Of a stretch of DNA of 64,000 nt, positions 24,366-37,123 are shown one piece after another. Each line of letters opens with the position of its first letter. Positions within the stretch are counted from its first letter, which is position 1. The stretch comes from Gordionus sp. m RMFG-2023. Its lineage: Eukaryota; Nematomorpha; Gordioida; Chordodea; Parachordodidae. Position numbers and translations under genes: made by a program. The stretch covers positions 16,271,666-16,335,665 of the forward strand of contig NC_088778.1 in assembly GCF_954871325.1 (NCBI RefSeq). Direction: 5' to 3'. The notes below the pieces were generated by a model. It did no database searches, was not told the origin of the DNA, and worked only from the letters and a program-made list of their open reading frames with translations.

Positions 24366-24701
24366 CTTAAATATTTTATATTAAGGAATGCGTACATTAT
24401 ACCAAATCTAGCTACAGAAGAAATCGAAGAATACCTAGCAGATCCGGTAGCTCACACGCCCGGTGATATAGTGGATTGGTGGTCTAGAAACTCGAAACGT
24501 TTTCCAAAGCTCTCGACAATGGCCAAAGATTACTTTTCCCAACAATCTACGTCCGTAGCCAGCGAACGTATTTTTTCTAGTGTCTGCGCCAATATTACTA
24601 AGAAAAGGAATCGAATGTCAGCGACAACTTTGAAACAATGTCTATGTGTGAATTCGAGGGATGTTAACATTTTAAATTTGCGTGAAGAATATTTTATGTA
24701 A
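24366..24701 (+). CDS. hAT transposase C-terminal dimerisation domain (partial)
   Basis: An uninterrupted frame reads ...PNLATEEIEEYLADP... then DIVDWWSRNSKRFPKLSTMA, followed by VASERIFSSV and NRMSATTLKQCL, ending at a stop at 24701. This is the full C-terminal hAT dimerisation domain: the WW and YP-x-L-S-x-M-A segment, the S-x-x-S-E-R-x-F-S helix and the N-R-M-S-x-x-T-L helix (family knowledge). An AG at about 24384-24385 could be a splice acceptor, making this the last exon of a transposase or of a host gene derived from one. No N-terminal part is found upstream. Unlike the other hAT remnants here the domain has no breaks. Confidence 0.75.
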   Translation, partial: LKYFILRNAYIIPNLATEEIEEYLADPVAHTPGDIVDWWSRNSKRFPKLSTMAKDYFSQQSTSVASERIFSSVCANITKKRNRMSATTLKQCLCVNSRDVNILNLREEYFM

Positions 24702-25599
24702 TTTGTTATTTTTTCATTATTTGTTAGTCAATTTATGAATATAAATTTTTATTTTTTATTTATGAAAATAATAAAGATATTGATAATGTGGCGTATTATA
24801 TATTTTGTATTTGCAAATTTTTTATTTATAAAATGTAAAAGAGCCTATTTACGATAAATAAATAATTCTAAAGATATCTTATAAATTAAAAATTGTTATT
24901 ATAATTTCCAAAAAGAAAGGGAGAGGGTTTCATAAATAAAAATAATTTAGTTCTTAATTAGTAGCATCTCTTAAAATCTAAATGTTTCAAAATTTTGTCT
25001 ATGATAATATTTTTAAGCACGAATATTATGCTTTTGGATAAGTCATCCACACAATTACCAAAGAAAAAAAAATCAATTTAAAATTATAATTTATAATGAT
25101 GCATTAGTGGTAGATAGTATTTATGGGGTAAGGCCTGTAGTAATAGGAATTTATTATGATTTATGATTACACATTATAGATATTAATGATATGTTTTATA
25201 TTGATTATATATATAGATATTTTATGAATATAATAATTTGTAAGGTTCAGTACCTAACAGATATAAGGGGAACTTTTTTATTTTATGGTGTAACTTCATA
25301 TGAATGAATAATGGACGTCCGAGAATTACATGTATGGAATTTAAAATTTATTTTTTGAACCGATAGCGTAAAAAATTTTTGTTAAAATTATTTCCAAGAT
25401 CTTAAATCAAATAATTATAATATTGTGTTTCTAATTTTCCAAATTAGATGTAAAATATGTATAGTAATTATATAATACAAAATATTTTTAGCATATTTTA
25501 AAATTAGGGAAAATTCATTTATCCGAATGCCATAAATTTAAAAAAAATAGTTACAAATGGTATACTACTCATATCTTATACCAAAAATTTTAAACTCAA
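24702..25599. other. AT-rich spacer
   Basis: No feature is recognised before the satellite array. Confidence 0.5.
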
Positions 25600-27125
25600 A
25601 CCAAGTTAAAAATAAAGAATAAAATAACAGCAGTATCAAAATTTTACGAGACCCTAAGGTTTAGAATATTTTTCTAATATCAAAAACTTTTTGCCGGGCT
25701 CAAAACAAATATATAATATTTTATTTCTTAGATTTTTACGCGTGAAGTTAAAACGTAATGAAATTAGAAATTACTTAATGAACCCAAAAGTTTTAAAACA
25801 TCTTTCCAATATCAAAATTATTTAAATAAACTTAAAACAAAGATCTAAAATAAAATATTTCCTCGTGGAATAAAGTATAATGCCAGTGACACCATATTGA
25901 TGCTCCAAAGGTTTAAGAAAATCTTTATAATATCAGAAACTTTTTATTGGGTTCTAAACATAAAGAAATAATTTTTTTTATCATTTTACATTTCATACAT
26001 AGAGTTTAGAAAAATGGGACTATAAATTTATTTATAAACATAAAAGTTTTGAACATCTTTCCAATATTAAAAACTATTAACTAGGATAAAAACAAAGTTT
26101 TATAAAATTTTCATAATTTTTTCCTCATGGACTAAATTATAATAATAGTGCTAATTTCTTACTAAACCCAATAGTTTTAGAACATTTTTTAGTATCAAAA
26201 TTTTAACTAGTCTTAAGACAAAGTTTTTAAAATTTTTTTATAATTTTGTTCCTCGTGGTAAAATATAGTGGAAGTGCCAATTTATTACTTATACTCAAAA
26301 GTTTTAGAACATCTCTCTAGTATAAAGAACTTTAAACTACGCTTAAAATAAATTTTTAAAAAATTTTAACATTTATTTTTTCCTCGTGGAGTAAAATATA
26401 ATGGCAGTGCCAATTTATTACTAGACTCAGAGGTATTAGAACATCTTTTTAGTATCACAAACGCTTAACTTAAAACATGGTTTTAAAAATTTTCCTTCTT
26501 TCCTCGAGGAATACAATAAAATGGCAGTGCCAATTTATTATTAGACATAGATATTTTAGAACACGTTTTTACTATAAAAATAAAAAAACTTTTAACAAGT
26601 AAAACAACATTTAAAAAAAATCTTATATTTTTTTCCACGTGGATTAAAATAAAATGATAGTGCCAATATATTACTAGACCCAAAAGTTTTAGGACATCTT
26701 TCCAGTATCAAAAACTTTTAACTAAGCTTAAACAAAATTTAAAAAAAAATTTTCATAATTATTTTTCCTCGTAGGGTAAAATATAATGGCCATACCAATT
26801 TATTACTAACCCAAAAGTTTTAGGACATCTTTCTAATATCAAAAACCTTAAACTAGGCTTAAAAATTTTTTTTTAATTTTCACATTTATTGTTTCCTCGT
26901 GGAGTATAATATAATGGTAGTGCCCATTTATTACTAGTCTCAAAGGTTTTAGAACATCATTCTAGTATCATAAAACTTTATAACTAGGTTTAAGACAAAG
27001 CTTTAAAACATTTTACATTTTTCCTAGTGGAATACAATATAAGGGCAGTGCCAATTTATTACTATAACCAAAGATTTTAGAACATCTTTTTAATATCAAA
27101 AACTTTAAATTTGGATTAAAACAAA
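25600..27125 (+). repeat. ~129-bp satellite array, about 11-12 copies
   Basis: Each monomer contains TTTTTCCTCGTGG, then ATAATGGCAGTGCCAATTTATTACTA (about), then AAAAGTTTTAGAACATCTTT and an AT-rich tail with ACTTTTAACTAGGCTTAAA. CCTCGTGG-type landmarks at 25861, 26123, 26251, 26382, 26502, 26635, 26767, 26894 and 27023 give spacings of 120-133 bp (the first gap is two units). Copies are clearly diverged from each other, so this is an old array. The same family occurs inverted at 22090-22545. Confidence 0.88.
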
Positions 27126-27139
27126 CTAGTTTAATTTTC

Positions 27140-27470
27140 TACATCAAGCTAATCCAGCAAGTTAACCCAATAAGCCAATCCAGCAGGCCGACTCAGCAAA
27201 CCAACCCAGCAGGCCGACCCAGCAAGCCAACTCAGTAGGCTGGCCCAGCAAGCGAGCGAACTCAGCAGGCCGACCCTACAAGCCAATCAGCAGGCCGACC
27301 CAGCAAGCCAACCCAGCAGACCCCAGGCCGACCCGATGGGCTCGTGAGACCCATTGGGTCGGGTAGGATCTGATCTATGGCCCAATCGGTTGGCTCGGGT
27401 TTAGGGTCGTTTTTTTCGGCTCAAACCTTGCTGGGTTTTGGCCAAGCCTACCCGACCCGGCAAATTAACA
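27140..27470. repeat. GC-rich 14-bp minisatellite and flanking hAT-like GC motifs
   Basis: From about 27145 to 27330 two related 14-bp units, CCAGCAGGCCGACC and CCAGCAAGCCAACC, alternate for about 12-13 copies with small indels. From 27330 to 27470 there follow CCCGACCC, GGGTCGGGTAGG and ACCCGACCCGG motifs in both orientations, resembling hAT subterminal DNA. The block is strikingly GC-rich for this window and abuts the satellite array. Confidence 0.75.
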
Positions 27471-28010
27471 ACACTTCGTACCTGGATAAATACGGTTATT
27501 TTATTTTAAAAAAAAGATATTTTTGAATTCATTCAGTGATAAGTTCACATCGTAGAAGAAAATAAATCAGAAGAGAATCAAATTCTAGGGCAGAGTTCCT
27601 AATAGATTAATCTCATTAAGATATGCAGGTAAAACAAATTTTTTATTTACATTTTGAATATTTGATTTTAATATACACACAACATAAATTGTACCAATAT
27701 TATAAATAACTTTAAAAGGTTTTTGGGAATAATTAATTTTTTTTTAAATTTTGTAAGATTTTTGGGGATATTTAAAATTGTTACATATAATAAAAATTTT
27801 CTTGCAAGTAAATAAATAAAAATATGATTTATTCTTTCATTAGTTCTCATAGGAGGCCTACTTTTATGTCAATTTTTAATAATAATGTTTATAAATTTTT
27901 AATACGAAATTTAATGAATTAGATGTGACCAACAGTGTGATTACGTCTCTATTCTTTTTCATATTTAATGTATCATTAATTGTTGTTCAACAATAATTAA
28001 TAAAATTAAG
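27471..28010. other. AT-rich spacer, possible 5' flank of the gypsy fossil
   Basis: No LTR is recognised. The open frame on the minus strand at 27668-27850 has no recognisable content. Confidence 0.4.
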
Positions 28011-28369
28011 AAGAAGTCTCTTATAAGTAAGGTGAGTAAGTTAAATAAACCAAATATTGTGGATGTAATTTCTGTGGCATTTGCCAAATCTTCAGAATTT
28101 TCTGAAGATATTATAAATAGTTAGAACGTAATTATAATTGAGCTCAAAAATTGTGAACCCAGTGGTAAAAAAATAGATAATTCCGGTTGGAATAACGTAA
28201 TTAAAGTATTAGATAAGGGTGTTATATCTGATATTTCAGAAAGTGCATGTATATCGAAAGATATAAATTATAAAATTTGAATTCACTTTTGAGTGAAATT
28301 AGAAATCAAATATCTGAGGTTGTAATTGATAAACATGTGAAGGTTATAAAAACCAGTGACCCCTACAAC

Positions 28370-28385
28370 GGGGGGGGGGGGGGGG
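28370..28385 (+). repeat. poly(G) tract, 16 G
   Basis: Sixteen consecutive G, 16 bp inside the left terminus of the CAGTGACC hAT element. Confidence 0.9.
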
Positions 28386-28857
28386 TCCGAAGCAACTGCT
28401 TCTATAAATTTCTATGGGGGTACTTTTTTTTTTTTAAATTTTTTTATTTATTTTTTTAAAAATTTTTATGGTCGATGTTTAGCAAATTAGTTTGTTATCC
28501 GATATTTCTTATCATAAAATTATTTTTCCACTTTCAAGATTTGGCGCAAAATTAAAATTTTATCAAAGGGAATAGTAAAAATTTAAATATTTAATCTTAT
28601 ATATAATCATTTATAATTTCTAGATCATTGTCAAAATATGCCCAAAAATATTAACCAAAAAAAATATAAATGCTTGATTAAAAATTAAGATGGCAATATG
28701 ATGAGCCTTATTAAACTTATTGCAGATTCTAGCCTGTTCTTAAAATGTATATACAAGATAATGAAGAAAGAAGAAGTGAGAAAAAAAAGAAAAATTAAGG
28801 GATAAATTATATTCAAATCTGTTATCATATAATAACATAAATATTCATATTGAAACC

Positions 28858-30650
28858 ATGAAAAATATGGTTATAAAAAAAATTCAAAAGGAGATTGAAT
28901 TCAACAGGTGCTATTCAATTATAGATGATGGCACATATGATGTATCGAAATCAGAAGCAATAGCTTTGATAGTGAGATATGTTGAAAATAGCGAGACACC
29001 TAAGCCCGTTGAAAGGCTGATTAGACATTTATTGTACGGGAAATACAACGGGCCTCGATATTAAAAAGAATATAATATCCAAGCTTGGCTCCATGAATCT
29101 ACCCCTCGAATTCCTAGTGGGGCAAAGCTATGATGGCACCTCAAACATGAGTGGAAGAATTAATGGAGTGCAGGCTTTGATTAGAGCGGAGGCGCCAAAG
29201 GCAGCTTTTATTTGGTGCTATATCGATTAAATTTAATAGTTGTTCAATTATGCCAATCAGTAAAAGAGCTGCGAAATGTCTTGGGAATATTAGACGAAAT
29301 TTAGAATTTACGTATATTTTAATGGTGTTAAAAGATATGAAGTGCTCAAAACATGTCAGAGTGATTTACTGACAAAATCACATAGATTTTTACGCATCAA
29401 GAATACCACTCGGTAATATTATCTTAATTGTTTGGATATATAATGTTTATTTTATATTTATAGAAGCTGGCTAACATCATATAAGGCCATTGTAAATTTT
29501 TTCCTACTTTATGATGCTTTGAGGGCAGCTTTGGCAAATTTAAAGGATTCTGAAGATCCTGCCACTTCCACTATGGCTAGTGCTCTAGTCTATAGAATAG
29601 AAAAATTTGATTTTATTTTATCACTATGTGTTTTGGATAAAATTTTGTTGATAACAAGCTTGGCTTGTACAAAATTGCAAACCATTTCTAAGGATATAGG
29701 GTTTGCAATAAATCAAATTCAATTGGCAAAAGATTGCCTGATTAATATGAGAAGTATAATTTAAATTATTATCTTTTATTATTTTATAATCCTAAAATTG
29801 ATAATAACACTGAATTTGAATTTTTGGATGTCTTTTCAAAGGCCCAAGATTTTATGAAGAAGAGAAATTTACCTTTTGATTTTGAAAGTTCAAGACTTCA
29901 AACATTACAATCCAAAAAGGAGAGGTGTATATATACTTTCATCATTATATAATATTTTATTTTAGCTTTAAAATCAGTGTGTTTTATGCTGCACTTGATT
30001 TAATTATTATGCAGTTTAGTGAAAGATTTAACGATGAATCGATAAAATTTTTGAGTCAAACATCATTTTTTACTCCAGAGGGAATGGCGGAAAAGGCAAT
30101 TGTTAAAGATGATATCAAGGATATCTGTGAATTTTATCAATTAAATACAAGTCAAGTTTTTGAGGAAATGTTGATGTTTAGAAATATTTATAAAATGGCT
30201 AAAACGGGGGACGTAATTATTACTCGAGACCTAGAGATTAAAGAAGATTTGTCAGATTCTGAGAATTGTAAATTTATTTAATTAAAATATTTTTACTAAT
30301 ACATTATTTAGCTTCTTCTGATGATGATAATGATAATAATTCTGAGATGAATGATTCAGACTGGAGAAACTATTCATTTATTTTACCTTATCGTCTGCAT
30401 ATAAATTTTTCTGCTTTCCCAAATTTAACAATTTTATATAAATATTTATTAACTATTCCTACTACATCATGTACTGCCGAAAGGGTCATGAGTAAAATTA
30501 AAACAAGACTTCGTAGTGTCATGAAAGATCCATTTCTTAATTGATTTAACCATTTTATCAATGGAAAATAATTTATTTAAACAATTAAATATTGATGAAA
30601 TTATAAATTCTTTTGCTTTCTCTTCCCATTTATCTAAATTATTAATTTAA
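28858..30650 (+). pseudogene. hAT transposase, DUF4371/ZMYM-like type (decayed)
   Basis: An N-terminal piece at 28858-29062 contains SIIDDGTYDVSKSEAIA, matching the catalytic S-I-I-x-D-E-x-x-D-x-S-x-x-E segment of the DUF4371 group of hAT-like transposases (family knowledge), with G in place of E. A middle part at about 29464-29762 reads as the helical region with TMASALVYRIEKFDF and ACTKLQTISKDI. A part at about 29966-30281 includes FSERFNDESIKFLS. The C-terminal dimerisation segment at 30347-30542 contains TTSCTAERVMSKIKTRLRS. Two AT-rich intervals with GT-AG ends, 29413-29463 and about 29925-29965, restore the family order of blocks if removed, so they look like ~40-50 bp introns. Several stops and frame changes elsewhere make the copy inactive. 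Confidence 0.72.
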
Positions 30651-33226
30651 AAATAATATTTTTAAAGCATATATTTTTTACATTATATTTATATTATAAT
30701 AAATATTGATGCAATAAAAATTATTTTTGAAATTTATTGGTGTCAAAAAATAATTTACAATGGGGGGGGGTACTTTAGGGGGGTATTCTGCTTCTATCCC
30801 TCAAAAAGTGTAGGGGTCACTGATAAAAACTAATAGTGCTAATATAATAATGTTGAACAAAGTGAAAGTGTATATTTGATTCTAAGTGAAATCAAGGAAA
30901 TTAAAGAAACAAAAAGAACCTTTCTAGAGACATATATGTACTTAAAAATAAAAATAATAATTTTTGTGAAAATTGTAATATTTGTGGCCGAAAAGGTCAT
31001 AGTGAGAAAAATTGTTTATCGTGTGATCGAAGAATTGTTAATGCAAAAATAAATGTTAAAAATGATACGGTTTGTCATCTATGCAGCTTCTTAGGTCATA
31101 TAAAAAGAAATTACTTTATGAAAGAAGTAAATTTTAAAAATGGTTTTCCGCAGAGGCACCAATATTGATAAACCCGGTAGTTCGTAACATAAAAAACCCC
31201 ATTATTTTAAATGTAAGTGAGATATGTATAATATAGATAGTGCCCGAATGTGCTTCAGATGTGAAGAAATGGGTCATATTGCTACGAATTGTGTTCAATC
31301 CATGAATGGATTGCAGTGACTATAGGATTTGCAAGAAAATCATATAAACATCGAGACGAGAAACCATATATTTATAATATTAAAATTTTTAATATATATA
31401 GTGTTGTAAAAAATTATTTAGTTATATTTAATAAAAAAATTGAATTTTAACTCGAATAGAAAGAGTTGCAGTGTTGGGAATTTTTATTGTCATTTTGATG
31501 CAATAAAAAATTTTAAATTGACTAATAATCTGAATAAAAAGGATTATTGTAATAAAAAAGGTGGGAAATATCTATGTGAGATTAATAGAGAAAATTAATG
31601 ATATTCAGAGGCATTAAATTTAGAGATGAATTTGGTCATGAATATTAATTATATTGAAAGTGAAAATTCAAATATAATAAATATAATTCAGCTGATTAGA
31701 ATGCATAAAATTCTAATGACTGGAAGAGAGGGTGGACAGTGTTCATGCCCTAGTGTTAATGTGAAATTTATAGAAAAAATATTGAAATGTTATTTGATTC
31801 CGGTCGGTGCAAGCATTTTAAAAATGTCCAGGGTATTCTAAATTTTGGCCTGAAGGCGCACTCGAAAAGAAAAAGAATCTACGTGTGTCAGACAATTTGA
31901 TGGGTCTGAAATCACGATTTTGGGTAAAACAAAATTGGGAATTGTTATAGAACATTTATTCTTGATTTTATGGATGGTAGAAAAAAATGTTGAAACTATT
32001 ATGGGGTGGGATTGGATTGCCAAACTTGGTCCTCCTAATAAATTGTGATATTTTTATAATAAATAGTGATTTGACAGTAAATCATACTGAACGAAATATA
32101 ATTGCGAATAGCATTCGAAATAATTTTCGTGAAATATAATGGCAGATTTAGTAAAGTAAGCGAATCCTCTCATTAATTCTGATATTTGTGAAATTTCTGA
32201 TGAATTAATTGTTGAGTCGGTTAGCTTTAACATTGAAATTAATGAATTAAATAAAGTTGGTGAAGATATATCCATTTTAATGGTAAAATACGGTATAATT
32301 TTTGAAGACACTTTGGGATGTCTCAATGATTATCAAGTGGATGTGAAATTGAAAGAGGGATTTCAGCATGTCGATGAGTTGAGTTCCTTATGAGTGGGAA
32401 AAGGAAATCGAAGAAGAGTTAGACCGTTGAGTCAAAGATGGCATTATTATTCCGGTGGAAGACATGAATGTGCCACAGCATTAGTTCCTGTTAAAAAAAT
32501 CAAATTGAAAATTAAGGCTATGTGCCGATTTCCATGTAACATTAAACCCGTGGGTTGTTAAAGTTAAATATCCATTACCTAGAATTGAGAAAATATTTGC
32601 CAATTTAAAAGGGGGAAAATATTTTTCCAGAGTGGATTTTTTATCAGTTTATTTGCAATTACCTATGAAAGAGGAAATTCACAAGTTATTAACAATTACT
32701 ACCTCGAAAGTTTATTTTCTTTTTTGTATATTACCTTTTGGGCTAAATGTGTCAGCACCTGTTTTTCAACGTAACATGGCATCTGATTTCCAGGGATTGG
32801 AAGTGTATTTTATTATATGGATGTTGATAACTGGGGTGACACAAGAACAGTACAATCATCATCTTGAGGAAGTTCTCAAGAGAATTCGAGAGAGATAAAG
32901 GCTTGAGAGCCAGCAAAGAAGAAAAATATTCTTGGTGTAACCGAAATTGTATATTTGGGTCATCAAATTAATGGGGTAAAGTGAAACCTATTGATAAAAA
33001 TTTAAAAAATATATTAAATATGAATCGAGAAAAGTAAGGCTGATGTGCAGTCTTTTTTGGCATGGTAAATTATTATCATCGTTTTGTGGAAAATTTTGCA
33101 AAAATGGCATCTCCAATATATGATTTATTAAAGAAAGGTGTTCATTTTGAGTGGAAAATTGAACAACAAAGCTTTAGAAATATTAAAGAAAAAATTGGTG
33201 AAGAACCGATTTTAGTGTGTTTTAAT

Positions 33227-36126
33227 AAGGGATTCGAACCGAACCCGAACCCGGAGAAGTGAACCCGGGTTTTTAGAAAAAAACTCTGAACCCGAACCGA
33301 ACCTGAACCCCATTTATAAAATTTTCAAAACCCCGAACCGAACCCAAGAATTTTATTTGAACCCGGGTTCAGTGTATTATTTAAAATCATATATTAATAT
33401 ATGTATATGTAAATACAAATATTATATTTTCAAATTTCCAATTAAATGAAGTGTTAATAAATTTTAAACAACTTAATTCATTTATGCCATTTTTAAATTT
33501 ATTATCGATTCCTATTGGAGTGTTAAAAAATTTTAAACAATTGAATTAATTTACGCCATTTATTTTTAAATTTTTATCTTATTATTCTTAAAGATTATTA
33601 ATTAGAAGAAAATGGTTAACAAATCAAAGTAAAAATTATTATATTGTTAATTTAAAAAATTCTAAACATCTAACTTAAAAATTGTTAAATGTAGAGCAGT
33701 TTTTGTGAACTTATTAAAATGATTTTAAAATTTATATATGCTAATCATTTATTTTTGGTTCAGATTAATTTTTACAAGATATTAATGAAGTGCATATTAT
33801 AAATGAAATTAAATTTATAAATATCTCTTTTTTAATTCTGAAATCATTGCTATTTAAAAAAATTGTTCTCTTTTTATAGATTTAAGATTAAAGATAAAGT
33901 CATATTTGATAAGCATTTTACCCTTAATACAATAGAAAAAAAATCAATATGTTCATATTGCAAAGTAAAAATGTCTGGTAATCACTTGTCAAATTTAAAA
34001 AGACACCTGGAAAGAAATCATAACAATGAATATTTAAATTATTTAAATGAAAAAACCAAATATCAGGAATTGTTATTGGCAAAAAAACCTAAAATTAATA
34101 TAGAAACCTTTTTTCCAAAAAAGCATATAAGTATAAATATATCATCTAATGATTTGATGAGTTCTATACTAGAACTTGTTACTGTAAATGGCCGGCCTTT
34201 ATCAATTATTGAAGATTCGGGATTTCAAAGAATTATAAATCCACTCCTATCTGGGCTCAATTTAGTTATATATAAACAAAGAAAATTTATCCAGAACTAT
34301 TAATAAAACCGCCCAATCAATTAGAGACAAAATATCGAGAGAGGTAGAAGGAAAATTAATAAGTTTAAAAGTTGATGCAGTTCAACGACTAGATAGGTCA
34401 ATTCTTGGTGTAAATATTCAATTTATATCAAAGTCCATTATAAATTTGAGGACTCTTGGAATTGTAGAGCTGAAAGAGAGATGTACAGGAGAATATATAA
34501 AAGAGAATATATTAAAAACTTTACTAAAATTTAAAATTAATATTGAACAAATATACACAATTACTTCTGATAATGGTTGTAATTTTTTAAGAGCTATAAA
34601 GCTCCTGCAACCTGAAACTGATTATGATATAAGGAGTGAATCAGCAGATGAGGAAAATATGGATGTAAATGTATATAAAATACAAAATACTTTTTTATCA
34701 ACTATTATATCCTATCCGATTTATAGTGTACGGTGTGCAGCTCACACACTTCAGCTGGCACTTCAAGATGTTATAAAATTATCACCTATTGTGGAAACCA
34801 TTGCAAAAGCTAGGAGACTAAATTTAAAATTAAGACATCCCACTTACCAAAAGTTATTAAAAAATATGAAACTCCCTATGCCTGTGTTAGATTGCCACAG
34901 ATGACATTCAACCCATGATATGTTAGAAAGGCTGATTTTACTAAAACCCAATATCGAAGATTTTTTTCAGAGCAATCTGATTATTTATTGACTGAAGATT
35001 GGAAAGAGATAATAACGATTGTTGAAATTTTAAAACCGCTAAAAATCGCAACCAAACAATTCCAATCTGAACAGTTAACACTGACAGATTTTTATGCAGC
35101 ATGGTTAAGATGCTGCATCGAACTGGAAAAAAATCCAAACCATTTTGCTCAATTACTATATTCTTGTCTTAAGAACAGAGAAGAAAGGTTTATAAAGAAC
35201 GAAATTCTCTTGGCTGCCATATACCTGGACCCAAGATACAAGGTTAATTAAAAGCTTAGTAAATTAATTATTTTAGATTTATATTAAAATTGTTATTTTA
35301 TGGAATATTTAAATATAAACAATATAAATCCTTAAATATTACAGGTATTACTTAGTGATGATGATAAGATTTGTGCGAAAAGGCTTCTTGTCAATTTATG
35401 GAGACGAATTAAAAGCTTAACAACGCCGATTTTATCTGATGATATTAGTTCCGATGAAGTTATTGAACAAGAAGATGATTTAGAGAAATTGATACAACTT
35501 AAAGAAAGGCAGGAGAAAATACTTAAAAGAGGGCCAACGATTGCTGAGAAATGTATTGGAACAATAATTACTGGATTTAGCGATTATAAAAGATTAGATA
35601 AGAAGGAAAATATTTTGCATTTTTGGGAGTCTGCTAAGCTGGAACACCCTGAATTATATATTTTATCTAAAATCTTATTTGCTGTTCCTGCAACCCAAGT
35701 TAATTTATCATATTTTCACATATAAATACATTTAACATAGGTTAGCGTTGAATGATCTTTTTCACATTTGAAATTCATTCTTTCACCACATAGATCGAGG
35801 ATGAGTGAACAACTCTTGGAAGATATTATGCTAATACGTCTAAATAAAATTTTTAAAATTGATACATGACTTTTTTGTATTTTTAACTATATTTGCCTAT
35901 AAATAAAATAAAAAATTTATTTTTTATATCAAATTTATGTCTAGTTTTTTATTATGATTTAAATATAGAATTTTTTTTATCAACTCAAAAATTCTTGAAC
36001 CCGAACCGAACCCGAACCAAACCCGGGTTCAAAAATATTTTCCTGAACAGAACCCGAACCGAACCCACCTTTTTTTTATACCCCGAACCGAACCCGGGCA
36101 AAAATTTTTTCGGGTTCGCATCCCTG
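33227..36126 (+). mobile_element. hAT element, family B, with 8-bp TSD
   Basis: The 2900-bp element starts AAGGGATTCGAACCGAACC and ends in the inverse of CAGGGATGCGAACCCG. The perfect octamer GTTTTAAT flanks it at 33219-33226 and 36127-36134. Blocks of GAACCCGAACCG motifs occupy about 33233-33375 and 35990-36115. It interrupts gypsy fossil A between its reverse transcriptase and RNase H parts. It is the fullest copy of the family also seen at 6644-7501, and nearly autonomous in layout. Confidence 0.92.
33863..35867 (+). pseudogene. BED-finger hAT transposase, family B (nearly complete, broken)
   Basis: The product starts with a BED-type zinc finger (33863-34000: CSYCKVKMSGNHLSNLKRHL then ERNH), a VNGRPLSIIEDSGFQ block, then TITSDNGCNFL with the catalytic D at about 34565, a RCAAHTLQLALQDVI block (about 34730), a helical domain at 34988-35240 with AAIYLDPRYK, and the dimerisation segment SFSHLKFIL...SRMSEQLL at about 35745-35865. 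Likely introns with GT-AG ends are about 35241-35345 and 35698-35740; removing them joins DPRYK to VLLSDDDK and PATQ to VSVE in the order usual for the family. Breaks: a frame change near 34300, a TGA replacing the usual Trp in the R-W-(N/H)-S motif near 34902, another frame change near 34970, and a stop near 35753. The paralogous fragment at 7130-7260 supports this exon layout. Confidence 0.78.
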
Positions 36127-37123
36127 GTTTTAATAATGATTTAGAAATAATCTTGGCCGTAAAGGCATCTAATAAAGGTGTTGGAGGCGCATTATTACAT
36201 TTAATTGATAATTTAGAGGACCAATTATTTTTTTTAAAGAATTTTTTATGAAGTTGAAACTCAGTATTCTGTTATTGAACAGGAGGCCCTAGCGGTTATT
36301 TCTGGATTAACTAAGTGTCGTGAATATTTAATTGGTAAAAAATTCACGATTTATACTGATCATAAACCATTGATTCATTTGTTTATAATAGATAACAAAG
36401 AGTTAATGATGTTCCCGATATTACAACGTTAATTGTTACTCGTGGGAAGTTTTAATGTGGAAATTAAATATCGGTGCAAGAAAAAGAATCATTTGCCATA
36501 TATTTTGTCCAGATTAGAATCGGGCTGTGCAAATCCTGAAGTAATCGACAATATAATTATAGATAGAGAAGATGCGTTAATTCGTACTCTATATATATGT
36601 TAAAGGGAGGTCTACCACTTGGGAAGATCATAAATTAAATATCTTGAAAGAGAAGGATTTGTCAGTTAAAATTTTGTTTACGGGCTGTGCAAATCCTGAA
36701 GTAATCGACAATATAATTATAGATAGAGAAGATGCGTTAATTCGTACTCTATATATATGTTAAAGGGAGGTCTACCACTTGGGAAGATCATAAATTAAAT
36801 ATCTTGAAAGAGAAGGATTTGTCAGTTAAAATTTTGTTTAACGGGTGAAAAAAAATGGAAAAGCAGATACGATTCATATAAAAAAATACAAAAAGAATTG
36901 TTAACTGTGGACCACGATTGTATAATAGAAGTCTGCATTGGGCGTGTTTTTGGACCATAAGCCCGCCCACCCAATTTTTTAAAAAATTTTAACCCTCCCG
37001 CCCAGCCAGCCCATAGTTTTCAAAAAAAATACACCCGCCCTTGGTCTAAAATTCCTTACCCGCCCGCCCATCAGATCATCTAATAAAAAAAAGCATTAAA
37101 CCTCTACAAAGGTGTTTTTAGGA

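Larger units (their letters stand above)
28354..30822 (+). mobile_element. hAT element (CAGTGACC family) with 8-bp TSD
   Basis: Ends are CAGTGACCCCTACA and its exact inverse TGTAGGGGTCACTG. The perfect octamer ATAAAAAC flanks it at 28346-28353 and 30823-30830. The 2469-bp element sits in the gag-like part of gypsy fossil A. G-rich tracts occur just inside both ends (28370-28385 and 30762-30783). It encodes a degenerate transposase, listed separately. Confidence 0.92.
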
